Source: Elusimicrobiota bacterium (lineage in GTDB: Bacteria; Elusimicrobiota; Elusimicrobia; JACQJN01). From it: a DNA stretch of 5,419 nt. Positions 1 through 5,196 of this stretch are shown here, piece by piece; position 1 is the stretch's first letter, and each line of letters starts with the position of its first letter. A model generated the notes under the pieces. The model had not been told where the DNA came from. It worked only from the letters and a program-made list of their open reading frames with translations, and did no database searches. The position numbers were made by a program, and so were the translations under genes. The stretch is taken from contig JACQJN010000225.1 in NCBI GenBank assembly GCA_016205085.1, positions 1 through 5,419 of the forward strand, read 5' to 3'.

Positions 1-189
1 AACATACGCCACCGGCCAGCCTCGGGAACGCCTCCGAACCAAACTCAGATACTTTTTCGCCAGCGATGCCGGAACAGAACGGTCTGAATGTAACCGGACC
101 TCCGGCCGGGAACTCTTGAGCAGAGAAGCTAAAATATGTTCGGCAGAAGCCTCCGGCTCGCCTACTCCACGCCGGCGCAATAAATCCAC
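1..189 (-). CDS. prmC: Peptide chain release factor N5-glutamine methyltransferase PrmC (HemK), N-terminal fragment
   Basis: PrmC transfers a methyl group from S-adenosylmethionine to the glutamine of the GGQ motif in release factors RF1 and RF2, in the cytoplasm. Only 63 codons are present; the window edge removes the catalytic domain with its NPPY motif. The visible part matches the helical N-terminal substrate-binding domain of the family. It has an RRGV segment (residues 6-9), then EPEASAEHILASLL (11-24) where the family has E.R.DAELLLA.LL, and it ends in RGWPVAYV (56-63), aligned to the family's AGEP.AYI.G. The frame has no stop. No ATG is available, so I chose GTG at 187-189, preceded by AAGGG with 5-nt spacing. 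Its N-terminus is somewhat short for the family. It follows the prfA stop by 8 bases, the usual prfA-prmC order, so the modifying enzyme sits next to its substrate. The identification rests on N-terminal similarity and context; the exact start is less certain. Confidence 0.85.
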   Translation of the reverse strand, partial: MDLLRRRGVGEPEASAEHILASLLKSSRPEVRLHSDRSVPASLAKKYLSLVRRRSRGWPVAYV

Positions 190-194
190 CCCAA

Positions 195-199
195 CCCTT
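195..199 (-). promoter_or_regulatory. Ribosome binding site deciding the GTG start of prmC
   Basis: AAGGG on the minus strand overlaps the prfA TAA stop codon and lies 5 nt before the GTG at 189-187. No ATG exists in this frame near the end of prfA, so this site is the main argument for the chosen start and for translational coupling of prmC to prfA. Confidence 0.55.
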
Positions 200-1253
200 A
201 CTGCTTCTCCAACTCCGAAATTCTTTTTCGTAATAGGGCCTCCAAGACGGGGGCCAGTCCCCCGTCCAATATCTGCTGGAGATTGTGCCAGGATTCATTC
301 AGCCGATGATCCGTCACTCGGTTCTGAGGAAAGTTGTAGGTTCGAATTTTTTCGGATCGCTCTCCAGTACCCACCTGTTCGCGACGATCCTGCAGCAAAC
401 CCTTTTTTTGTTTCTCCTCCTCCAACAAGGCCAGCTTGGCTCTTAGCATATTCAGCGCCTTTTCCCGATTCTGCCCTTGGGAACGCTCCTCTTGGCACTG
501 CGTCACCAAGCCCGTGGGAATATGGGTAATTCGGACTGCCGTCTCCACCTTGTTTACATTCTGTCCTCCGTGGCCTCCGGCCCTATAGGTATCCACCTTC
601 AGATCCTTGGGATCGACAAATACCTCGGTCTCTTCCATCTCCGGCAGGACTGCCACGGTACAGGTAGAAGTATGGATTCTTCCAGAAGCTTCCGTCGCCG
701 GCACTCTCTGAACCCGGTGAACCCCACCCTCCTGTCTCAAAAGAGAATATGCCCCGGCCCCGCGGACAAAAAGAGTGGCCTGTTTAACGCCCTTCAAGCC
801 TGTCATGCTCAATTCCATCGTCTCAACCTTCCAGCCGCGCAACTGAGAAAACCGGAGATACATCCGAACAAGCTCCGAAGCGAAAAGAGCGGATTCCTCA
901 CCCCCCGCCCCCGCCCGAACTTCCAAAAACACATTTTTAGAATCCCTAGGATCTTTAGGCAGAAGCTCGCGCCGAAGCTCCTCTTCCAAAGCCAGCTTCT
1001 CCTCCTCCAGTTTTTTTTTGTCGGCCTGGGCCAGAGCCGCCAACTCCCTGTCCGAACCTCGGAGAATGGCCTCCAGCTCCATCCCTTCCTTTTCCAAACG
1101 CTCTAGTTGATCCATTTTAGCCACTAGGGGGGCCAGTGCGGCGTGACGTTTGGATAAAGCCTGAAGCTGAGCGGACGGAGAACCGGCCCGAGAAACAAGC
1201 TGGACCTCAATTTCTTTGAATTCTTCCTTTAACTTTCGAAATTTATCATACAT
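198..1253 (-). CDS. prfA: Peptide chain release factor 1 (RF1)
   Basis: RF1 reads UAA and UAG in the ribosomal A site and triggers release of the finished protein. From the start used here the protein has 351 residues (E. coli RF1 has 360). It contains a Glu/Lys-rich coiled N-terminal domain; RAGAGGEES (113-121); the stop-codon reading tripeptide Pro-Ala-Thr (185-187) in HRVQRVPATEASGRIHTST, the RF1 rather than RF2 form; the catalytic GGQ (229-231); and the C-terminal GERSEKIRTYNFPQNRVTDHR block. The frame stays open upstream to a GTG at 1280, with ATGs at 1274, 1259 and 1253. The GTG and the 1274 ATG lie inside a terminator-like hairpin. I chose 1253 because MYDKF resembles usual RF1 N-termini; 1259 (MPMYDKF) is nearly as likely. 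Neither has a good Shine-Dalgarno sequence. The GGQ surroundings (GGHGGQN) differ from the common SGAGGQH. It lies between rpmE and prmC, a common order. Confidence 0.96.
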   Translation of the reverse strand: MYDKFRKLKEEFKEIEVQLVSRAGSPSAQLQALSKRHAALAPLVAKMDQLERLEKEGMELEAILRGSDRELAALAQADKKKLEEEKLALEEELRRELLPKDPRDSKNVFLEVRAGAGGEESALFASELVRMYLRFSQLRGWKVETMELSMTGLKGVKQATLFVRGAGAYSLLRQEGGVHRVQRVPATEASGRIHTSTCTVAVLPEMEETEVFVDPKDLKVDTYRAGGHGGQNVNKVETAVRITHIPTGLVTQCQEERSQGQNREKALNMLRAKLALLEEEKQKKGLLQDRREQVGTGERSEKIRTYNFPQNRVTDHRLNESWHNLQQILDGGLAPVLEALLRKRISELEKQ

Positions 1254-1263
1254 GGGCATCAAC

Positions 1264-1296
1264 AAAAAACCCATTCCCACTGAGCATAGGAACGGG
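1264..1296 (-). terminator. Intrinsic terminator or attenuator between rpmE and prfA
   Basis: On the minus strand, CCCGTTCC (1296-1289) pairs with GGAATGGG (1277-1270) across an 11-nt loop. This gives 8 bp including one G-U pair, and TTTTTT (1269-1264) follows at once. That is the classic layout of a Rho-independent terminator. It begins 15 bases after the rpmE stop codon (1312-1314). Its 3' arm contains possible upstream prfA start codons, and the T-tract ends only 4 bases before the ATG at 1259. It may therefore end the peptidase-rpmE transcript, limit read-through into prfA, or both. Confidence 0.75.
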
Positions 1297-1311
1297 CTTG
1301 CAAAATTTTAG

Positions 1312-1632
1312 CTAACTCTTTTTCTCGGATTTAGCCTTCCTGGGAGCGGTGGTCAACAGCTTGCCCTTGCCAAGAATAGGAAGGACTCGTTTGGCAGTCG
1401 TTTTCTTAGCCGCACGTTTCATCGTCTGCCCTTCTGTCTTGGCAAAGCGTTTCTTAAACCGCTCCACCCTCCCAGCCGTATCTATCAACTTCTGTTTTCC
1501 CGTATAAAAAGGATGACAGGCGGAACAAATTTCCAGTTTGATCACGGGTTGGGTAGAACGCGTGGCGAAGGAATTCCCGCAAGCGCAGGTAACTTGAGAC
1601 AAAACGTATTTAGGATGGATACCCTCTTTCAT
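1312..1632 (-). CDS. rpmE: Large ribosomal subunit protein L31, zinc-binding type, with a basic C-terminal tail
   Basis: L31 binds the 50S subunit near the central protuberance and bridges the two subunits. The first 65 or so residues are typical: MKEGIHPKY, then Cys16-x-Cys18 and Cys36-x2-Cys39, the four ligands of the zinc (C+) form, then HPFYTGKQK and a VERFKKR block where the family ends with .RV.KF..R. At 106 residues it is longer than usual L31 (about 65-90). The extra tail, roughly residues 66-106, is rich in Lys and Arg and resembles the tails some ribosomal proteins use to bind rRNA. The ATG at 1632 is preceded by GAGG (1641-1644) with 8-nt spacing, inside the end of the peptidase gene, whose stop is only 2 bases upstream. 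A hairpin with a T-tract follows the stop. Confidence 0.95.
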   Translation of the reverse strand: MKEGIHPKYVLSQVTCACGNSFATRSTQPVIKLEICSACHPFYTGKQKLIDTAGRVERFKKRFAKTEGQTMKRAAKKTTAKRVLPILGKGKLLTTAPRKAKSEKKS

Positions 1633-1634
1633 CC

Positions 1635-2306
1635 TTAGTTCCTCAAGGCCAGGTCAATGCCCCGCTTAGGGTTGATGGGCCTGCCTTTAGAATCCCGAAC
1701 TTCAAAATGAAGATGGGGACCCGTGGACAGCCCCGTGGAACCCACGCGACCTATCAAATCCTGGCTTTGCCGGACCCATTGCCCCACCTTCACATGAATA
1801 TCGGAAAGGTGTCCGTACCGCGTGCTGGCCCTATCCGGATGCTGTATCTCCACCATTCTACCATATCCTTCCTTCCATCCGGCAAAAATAACCAAGCCGC
1901 TCCGGGAAGGATAAACCGGAGTTCCGTATGGCCTGGCCAAATCCCATCCATCATGAAACCGCATGACCCCCAAAATAGGGTGAAATCTTCGTCCGAAACT
2001 GGAACTAACTTTATACACGCGCCGATTCTTCATCCTAAAAGGAAACCGGTAAATATCCTTTATCTGAGCAAAGTCTTCTATCTTTACATTGGAAATATAA
2101 TTCGCCAAAACCATACGCATCCTGCGGCCTTCCATGGAAACGGCACGACCTGAAACTGCGGTACGCCTGGGCAGTCCGAATGGAATAAGATTGGAAAAAC
2201 TAATCCAACGGGATTCAGGAGCAAGGTTGGAGAATGTGGGGCTGCTGACCGGAGCGCTGACCAACAGGCCGCCAGACAAGATCAGAACCGTTAAAAACTT
2301 CAACAT
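1635..2306 (-). CDS. M23-family (LytM-type) metallopeptidase, exported
   Basis: M23 peptidases are zinc endopeptidases that cut peptide cross-links of peptidoglycan; some are inactive regulators of amidases. The 223-residue protein starts with Lys3 and a hydrophobic stretch (4-20), a likely signal peptide or membrane anchor. A Pro follows the best Ala-x-Ala-like site, so cleavage is unclear. Residues about 25-95 are not recognisable. The M23 domain covers about 100-215: SSFGRRFHPILG (102-113), then the zinc ligands His118 and Asp122 in HDGWDLA, His166 in YGHLS, and His198 and His200 in GPHLHFEV. All expected metal and catalytic residues are present, so it should be active outside the cytoplasmic membrane. 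No LysM, SH3 or coiled-coil domain is visible. The start has only a weak GGA upstream. It sits between rho and rpmE, an unusual place for a cell-wall enzyme, and is 2 bases from rpmE. A specific gene name is not justified. Confidence 0.93.
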   Translation of the reverse strand: MLKFLTVLILSGGLLVSAPVSSPTFSNLAPESRWISFSNLIPFGLPRRTAVSGRAVSMEGRRMRMVLANYISNVKIEDFAQIKDIYRFPFRMKNRRVYKVSSSFGRRFHPILGVMRFHDGWDLARPYGTPVYPSRSGLVIFAGWKEGYGRMVEIQHPDRASTRYGHLSDIHVKVGQWVRQSQDLIGRVGSTGLSTGPHLHFEVRDSKGRPINPKRGIDLALRN

Positions 2307-2344
2307 GGTATTCCGCTCTGCCGAGCTTCAACCATTTCCGCGTC

Positions 2345-2364
2345 CCTGCCTGCCGGCAGGCAGG
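2345..2364. repeat. 20-bp perfect palindrome, dispersed-repeat type
   Basis: CCTGCCTGCCGGCAGGCAGG reads the same on both strands and is made of CCTG/CAGG half-units. It sits in the only real intergenic gap, 39 bases upstream of the M23 start. It is GC-rich in an otherwise mixed region and has no T-tract beside it, so it is not a standard terminator. From memory, the same palindrome is dispersed in many candidate-phylum genomes, where it encodes strings such as PACRQAG when it falls in an open frame. It could form a hairpin in the 5' leader of the peptidase mRNA. Confidence 0.8.
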
Positions 2365-2403
2365 CACCCTATTTCCGATGAGTACCCGGACTTGGTCATC
2401 GTC

Positions 2404-2417
2404 AGTATATTTTAACA
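2404..2417 (-). promoter_or_regulatory. Candidate extended -10 promoter for the M23 peptidase-rpmE unit
   Basis: On the minus strand TGTTAAAAT (2417-2409) fits an extended -10 element (TGn then TAAAAT), and the overlapping TATACT (2409-2404) is a second -10-like hexamer. No good TTGACA-like -35 is found about 17 bp upstream. The position, after the terminator behind rho and about 100 bases before the peptidase ATG, is where a promoter would be expected. This rests on motif and position only. Confidence 0.3.
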
Positions 2418-2462
2418 AATCCTCACCCTCCTCGCCTGGGTCTTTTGGTTCTATGAATCTAG

Positions 2463-2490
2463 AAAAATGGCCCATCTGTTTCATGGGTCC
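2463..2490 (-). terminator. Intrinsic terminator downstream of rho
   Basis: On the minus strand, GGACCCAT (2490-2483) pairs with ATGGGCC (2475-2469) across the loop GAAACAG, giving 7 bp with one bulged A. ATTTTT (2468-2463) follows. It begins about 18 bases after the rho stop codon and would end the rhomboid-mutM-coaE-rho transcript. Confidence 0.6.
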
Positions 2491-2497
2491 TAGGACC
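2486..2497. repeat. 12-bp perfect palindrome next to the rho terminator
   Basis: GGTCCTAGGACC is a perfect palindrome, and its symmetry extends a little further outward with one mismatch (AT..AT). It shares bases 2486-2490 with the upstream arm of the terminator stem, so the two structures compete. It lies 11 bases after the rho stop codon. It may be chance, a small dispersed repeat, or a binding site for a dimeric protein. Confidence 0.5.
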
Positions 2498-2508
2498 TAT
2501 TGACCCGG

Positions 2509-3792
2509 TTATTTCTCCATGCTGGACAACTCCATGGATTCTAAGAAATCCTTGTTGGATTTGGTCGCAGAAAGCTTCTCTAAAAGAAGTTCCATGGCCT
2601 CCACGGGGTTTAAGGGAGCCAGCACCTTCCTTAGGATCCAGGTTTTGCTCAATTCATCTTCCGTCAGCAACAGCTCCTCCTTGCGAGTACCGCTGCGGTT
2701 GATATTGATCGCGGGAAAGATTCTCCGGTCGGAAAGAGCCCGATCCAGATACATCTCGGAATTGCCCGTCCCCTTAAATTCCTCAAAAATAACCTCATCC
2801 ATTCGGCTCCCAGTCTCCACCAAAGCGGTGGCGATGATGGATAGGGATCCCCCCTCCTCAATATTCCTGGCGGCTCCAAAAAACCGCTTGGGCCTTTGAA
2901 GGCTGGTGGCTTCCAAGCCTCCCGAAAGCACCCTGCCGCTGGAAGGGGTAATGGTGTTGTAGGCTCTAGCCAAGCGAGTGACGGAATCCAGCAATACCAC
3001 CACATCTTTTTTCTGCTCCACCATTCTCTTGGCTTTTTCCAAAACCATCTCGGCCACCTGAACATGGCGATCGGCGGGTTCGTCAAAAGTAGAGGAGACG
3101 ACCTCTCCCTTAACCGAACGCTGCATATCGGTGACCTCCTCGGGGCGCTCATCAATGAGAAGCACCATCAACACCACCTCCGGATGGTTCGTGGAGATGG
3201 CATTGCAGATTTTCTGAAGCATGATGGTCTTTCCCGTCTTGGGAGCCGCCACGATGAGAGCCCTTTGCCCCTTACCCAAAGGAGCCACAAGGTCCAAACA
3301 CCGTGTCAGAAGTTCTCCCTTATTGGTTTCCAAAGTAAACCTCGCATTGGGATGCAAAGGAGTCAGATTGTCGAACAAAGTTCTTTCTTTGAGGTTTTCA
3401 ATCTCCACCCCATTGACTCCCTTCACCTGAAGTAGAGCGAAAAATCTCTCTCCCTCCTTGGGGGGGCGCACGAAACCGGATACGGTGTCTCCCTTCCTCA
3501 AGCCGAACTTCTTGATTTGGGAAGGAGAAACATAAATGTCATCCGGCCCCGGAAGATAGTTGTAGTCCGGAGATCGGAGAAACCCAAATCCATCCGGCAG
3601 AATTTCCAAGGTCCCCTCATCGTAGATAGAGCCGTTTTCCTTGGCTTGAGCCTCCAGAATCCGAGCGATGAGTTCCTGTTTTCTTAAGCCCGAGACCGTT
3701 TCAATTTTTAAGTCTCGCGCCACATTATTGAGCTCTGCTATGGTGAGCTTCGACAATGCGGTCACATCCATTTGTTTTGTTGCTTGTTCCAT
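2509..3792 (-). CDS. rho: Transcription termination factor Rho
   Basis: Rho is a ring-shaped hexameric RNA helicase driven by ATP that ends untranslated transcripts. The 427-residue product is close to E. coli Rho (419) and has no large inserted domain. In order: a Rho_N helical domain (about 10-50, LTIAELNNVARDLKI); the cold-shock-like primary RNA-binding domain (about 55-130) with DGFGFLR (67-73) and YVSPSQI (87-93); and the RecA-like ATPase (about 135-420). Visible motifs are Walker A PKTGKT (184-189), DERPEEVTDM (214-223), Walker B VVVLLDS (264-270), the Q-loop SVTRLARAYN (270-279), FFGAARN.EEGGSL (304-317), the R-loop KGTGNSE (340-346) and RSGTRKEELL (366-375). All appear intact. The ATG at 3792 has an excellent AAGGAG with 5-nt spacing. 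It starts 13 bases after coaE, so it is probably co-transcribed with mutM and coaE, and a hairpin terminator follows. Confidence 0.98.
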   Translation of the reverse strand: MEQATKQMDVTALSKLTIAELNNVARDLKIETVSGLRKQELIARILEAQAKENGSIYDEGTLEILPDGFGFLRSPDYNYLPGPDDIYVSPSQIKKFGLRKGDTVSGFVRPPKEGERFFALLQVKGVNGVEIENLKERTLFDNLTPLHPNARFTLETNKGELLTRCLDLVAPLGKGQRALIVAAPKTGKTIMLQKICNAISTNHPEVVLMVLLIDERPEEVTDMQRSVKGEVVSSTFDEPADRHVQVAEMVLEKAKRMVEQKKDVVVLLDSVTRLARAYNTITPSSGRVLSGGLEATSLQRPKRFFGAARNIEEGGSLSIIATALVETGSRMDEVIFEEFKGTGNSEMYLDRALSDRRIFPAININRSGTRKEELLLTEDELSKTWILRKVLAPLNPVEAMELLLEKLSATKSNKDFLESMELSSMEK

Positions 3793-3797
3793 ATCTT

Positions 3798-3803
3798 CTC
3801 CTT
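3798..3803 (-). promoter_or_regulatory. Strong ribosome binding site of rho
   Basis: AAGGAG on the minus strand lies 5 nt before the rho ATG (3792-3790), within the 13-base gap after coaE. It is the best Shine-Dalgarno match in the window and fixes the rho start. Confidence 0.8.
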
Positions 3804-3805
3804 TT

Positions 3806-4405
3806 TTAAGCCCTCAGTAATTGAAAGGCACGATACAACTCACGCACCTGCCCTATCAGACGGGCCTTGGTCTGTGTATTGGGCACAACCAAATCGGCAA
3901 GAGCTGCCTTCCGGTCCATGGGCCACTGGGCCCGAAGACGCCGGAGGGCTTCTCCCGGAGCCAAGCCATTGCGCTTCCGGATCCTCCACAGCTGGTCTTT
4001 CGGTCCGGCATACACCAACAGCGTCAAATCGAACAAAGATTTAAGGTTTTTTTCAAAGAGAAGAGGAACATCCACCACCACCACCCCCGCTTCCTTGATC
4101 TTTTGAATCCATATTCTCATCTTTCGCAATATAAGAGGATGCGTCAGTTTCTCCAACTGTCTCCGTTTCTTGATGTTTTTAAAAATGATCTTCCCTAACC
4201 TTTGACGATCCACTCGTCCACGTCTATTCAAAATTTCCCCGCCATATTCCCGCATTAGTCGAGAACGAATTTTCGGAAAATCTAATATCCCATGGGCCAA
4301 TTCATCCAGATCCAAGACGTGGGCTCCCAATTTTTTGAACGCTCGAAGAGCCGTCGTCTTGCCCGTCGCGATTCCGCCCGTCAATCCTATGACTAATTTC
4401 CTCAT
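3806..4405 (-). CDS. coaE: Dephospho-CoA kinase
   Basis: CoaE phosphorylates the 3'-hydroxyl of the ribose in dephospho-CoA using ATP, the last step of coenzyme A synthesis, in the cytoplasm. The 199-residue product has the normal family length. Visible motifs: the P-loop GGIATGKT (10-17) after the MRKLVIGLT strand; LDLDELAH (31-38), matching the family's D.D...H; RQ.EKLTHPLI (82-92); VVVDVPLLFE (109-118), the conserved DxPLLfE substrate segment; RIRKRNGL..GEALRRLRAQWPMDRKAALAD (141-171), the lid and adenine-side region with its R..AQ....K..AD signature; and VVPNTQT (173-179). The frame stays open upstream to 4516, but that stretch overlaps mutM. I chose the ATG at 4405 because it gives the family N-terminus and shares ATGA with the mutM stop, which suggests translational coupling. 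No strong Shine-Dalgarno is seen. Confidence 0.96.
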   Translation of the reverse strand: MRKLVIGLTGGIATGKTTALRAFKKLGAHVLDLDELAHGILDFPKIRSRLMREYGGEILNRRGRVDRQRLGKIIFKNIKKRRQLEKLTHPLILRKMRIWIQKIKEAGVVVVDVPLLFEKNLKSLFDLTLLVYAGPKDQLWRIRKRNGLAPGEALRRLRAQWPMDRKAALADLVVPNTQTKARLIGQVRELYRAFQLLRA

Positions 4406-5196
4406 CTTTGGCATTTGGGACAATACACCGTACCGCGCTGGGCCATCATCACGAATCGAAGTTTTTGAGTGCAGCGGGGACAGGCGGAACCGGCCGGCTT
4501 GGCATACACTCTCCATTTTTTCTGGGTCCGCCCCGGATTTCCATACAGATCTACGTAATTTCGGAAACTCGATCCTCCATTCTGAATGCCCATCTTCAAA
4601 CAGTTCTGAATGGCCTGAAACAACTGCCGGCCCTCTCTTTGAGTCAAATCGGAAGCCCGGCGGGTAGGCTTGATCCTTGAAGCGAACAGGGCTTCCGTTA
4701 CGTAGATATTTCCCAGGCCCGCCACGAAACCCTGATTCATCAAAAGGGGTTTGATCCTGCCCCTTCTCTGACGAAGTCCCTCAAGAAATTGGTCACACCC
4801 ACACTCCAAAGGCTCCTGCCCCAAAGATAGCACCTTGGACATATCTTCGGTATTAAAAATAAGGACCTTCCCCAGACGACGGACATCTACAAAACTGAGA
4901 GTTTGGGAGCCATCTGAGAATCTAAAAATCACCCTGCTTCTGGGATCGGGCTCTCCCCACCGAAGCTGTCCCGTCATTCTCAAATGGATGGCGATGCAAA
5001 AAGAGCCCAAATCCATGAGGATATACTTGCCCCTGCGCCGTACGCTCAGCACCTCAAGCCCTTTCACCTGTTCCGGAGCAAGAGGAGACAGGGAAAATGC
5101 AGAAGAATCCAAGACAGCCATTTCACGAAGGACCCTCCCCTGAACCGCGGGCCGCATCTCCCTGACAATCGTTTCCACTTCCGGCAATTCAGGCAT
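4402..5196 (-). CDS. mutM: Formamidopyrimidine-DNA glycosylase (Fpg/MutM)
   Basis: Fpg removes oxidised purines such as 8-oxoguanine from DNA and cuts the resulting abasic site, starting base excision repair. The 264-residue protein has the standard length and layout. MPELPEVETI gives the catalytic Pro2 and Glu3 once Met1 is removed, which fixes the start. Lys57 lies in SVRRRGKYIL; HLRMTGQL (71-78) holds the inserted Met74; VRRLG (105-109) carries the DNA-inserting Arg. The H2TH region includes LLMNQGFVAGLGNIYVTEAL (151-170), and GGSSFRNYVD follows (207-216). The zinc finger has Cys239, Cys242, Cys259 and Cys262 with 16 residues between the pairs, and Arg254 as the usual phosphate-contacting Arg. 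Asn155 and the GLGN loop mark Fpg rather than endonuclease VIII. One oddity is Leu108 where E. coli has Phe111. It overlaps the rhomboid end by 8 bases and the coaE start by 4; AGGGG lies 5 nt upstream. Confidence 0.98.
   Translation of the reverse strand: MPELPEVETIVREMRPAVQGRVLREMAVLDSSAFSLSPLAPEQVKGLEVLSVRRRGKYILMDLGSFCIAIHLRMTGQLRWGEPDPRSRVIFRFSDGSQTLSFVDVRRLGKVLIFNTEDMSKVLSLGQEPLECGCDQFLEGLRQRRGRIKPLLMNQGFVAGLGNIYVTEALFASRIKPTRRASDLTQREGRQLFQAIQNCLKMGIQNGGSSFRNYVDLYGNPGRTQKKWRVYAKPAGSACPRCTQKLRFVMMAQRGTVYCPKCQR

Noticed and set aside
116..529. Open frames on the plus strand opposite prfA (116-529 and 477-1106)
   Set aside because: They lie opposite a clear RF1 gene, are rich in Pro, Arg and Ser as expected for antisense frames, and have no recognisable domain.
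1254..1280. Longer prfA starts at GTG 1280 or ATG 1274
   Set aside because: Both codons fall in the stem or next to the loop of a strong hairpin and would add residues (MGMGFLLMP) unlike RF1 N-termini. The start at 1253 or 1259 gives a normal protein.
2215..2484. Open frame of 89 codons on the minus strand between rho and the peptidase gene (starts MKQMGHFSRF, contains PACRQAG)
   Set aside because: Its ATG sits inside the rho terminator hairpin with no Shine-Dalgarno. The frame runs through the 20-bp palindrome and then overlaps the start of the M23 gene in another frame, and the residues match no family I know. It is probably an accidental frame, though the acidic first 39 residues before the palindrome could be checked in relatives.
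2664..3155. Open frame of 163 codons on the minus strand inside rho
   Set aside because: It is a shifted frame of rho with Trp- and Pro-rich nonsense composition. Rho itself is intact across this region, so no frameshift is implied.
4406..4516. Upstream extension of coaE to 4516
   Set aside because: The extra 37 residues overlap the zinc-finger end of mutM in another frame and precede the normal MRKLVIGLTGG start of the family.
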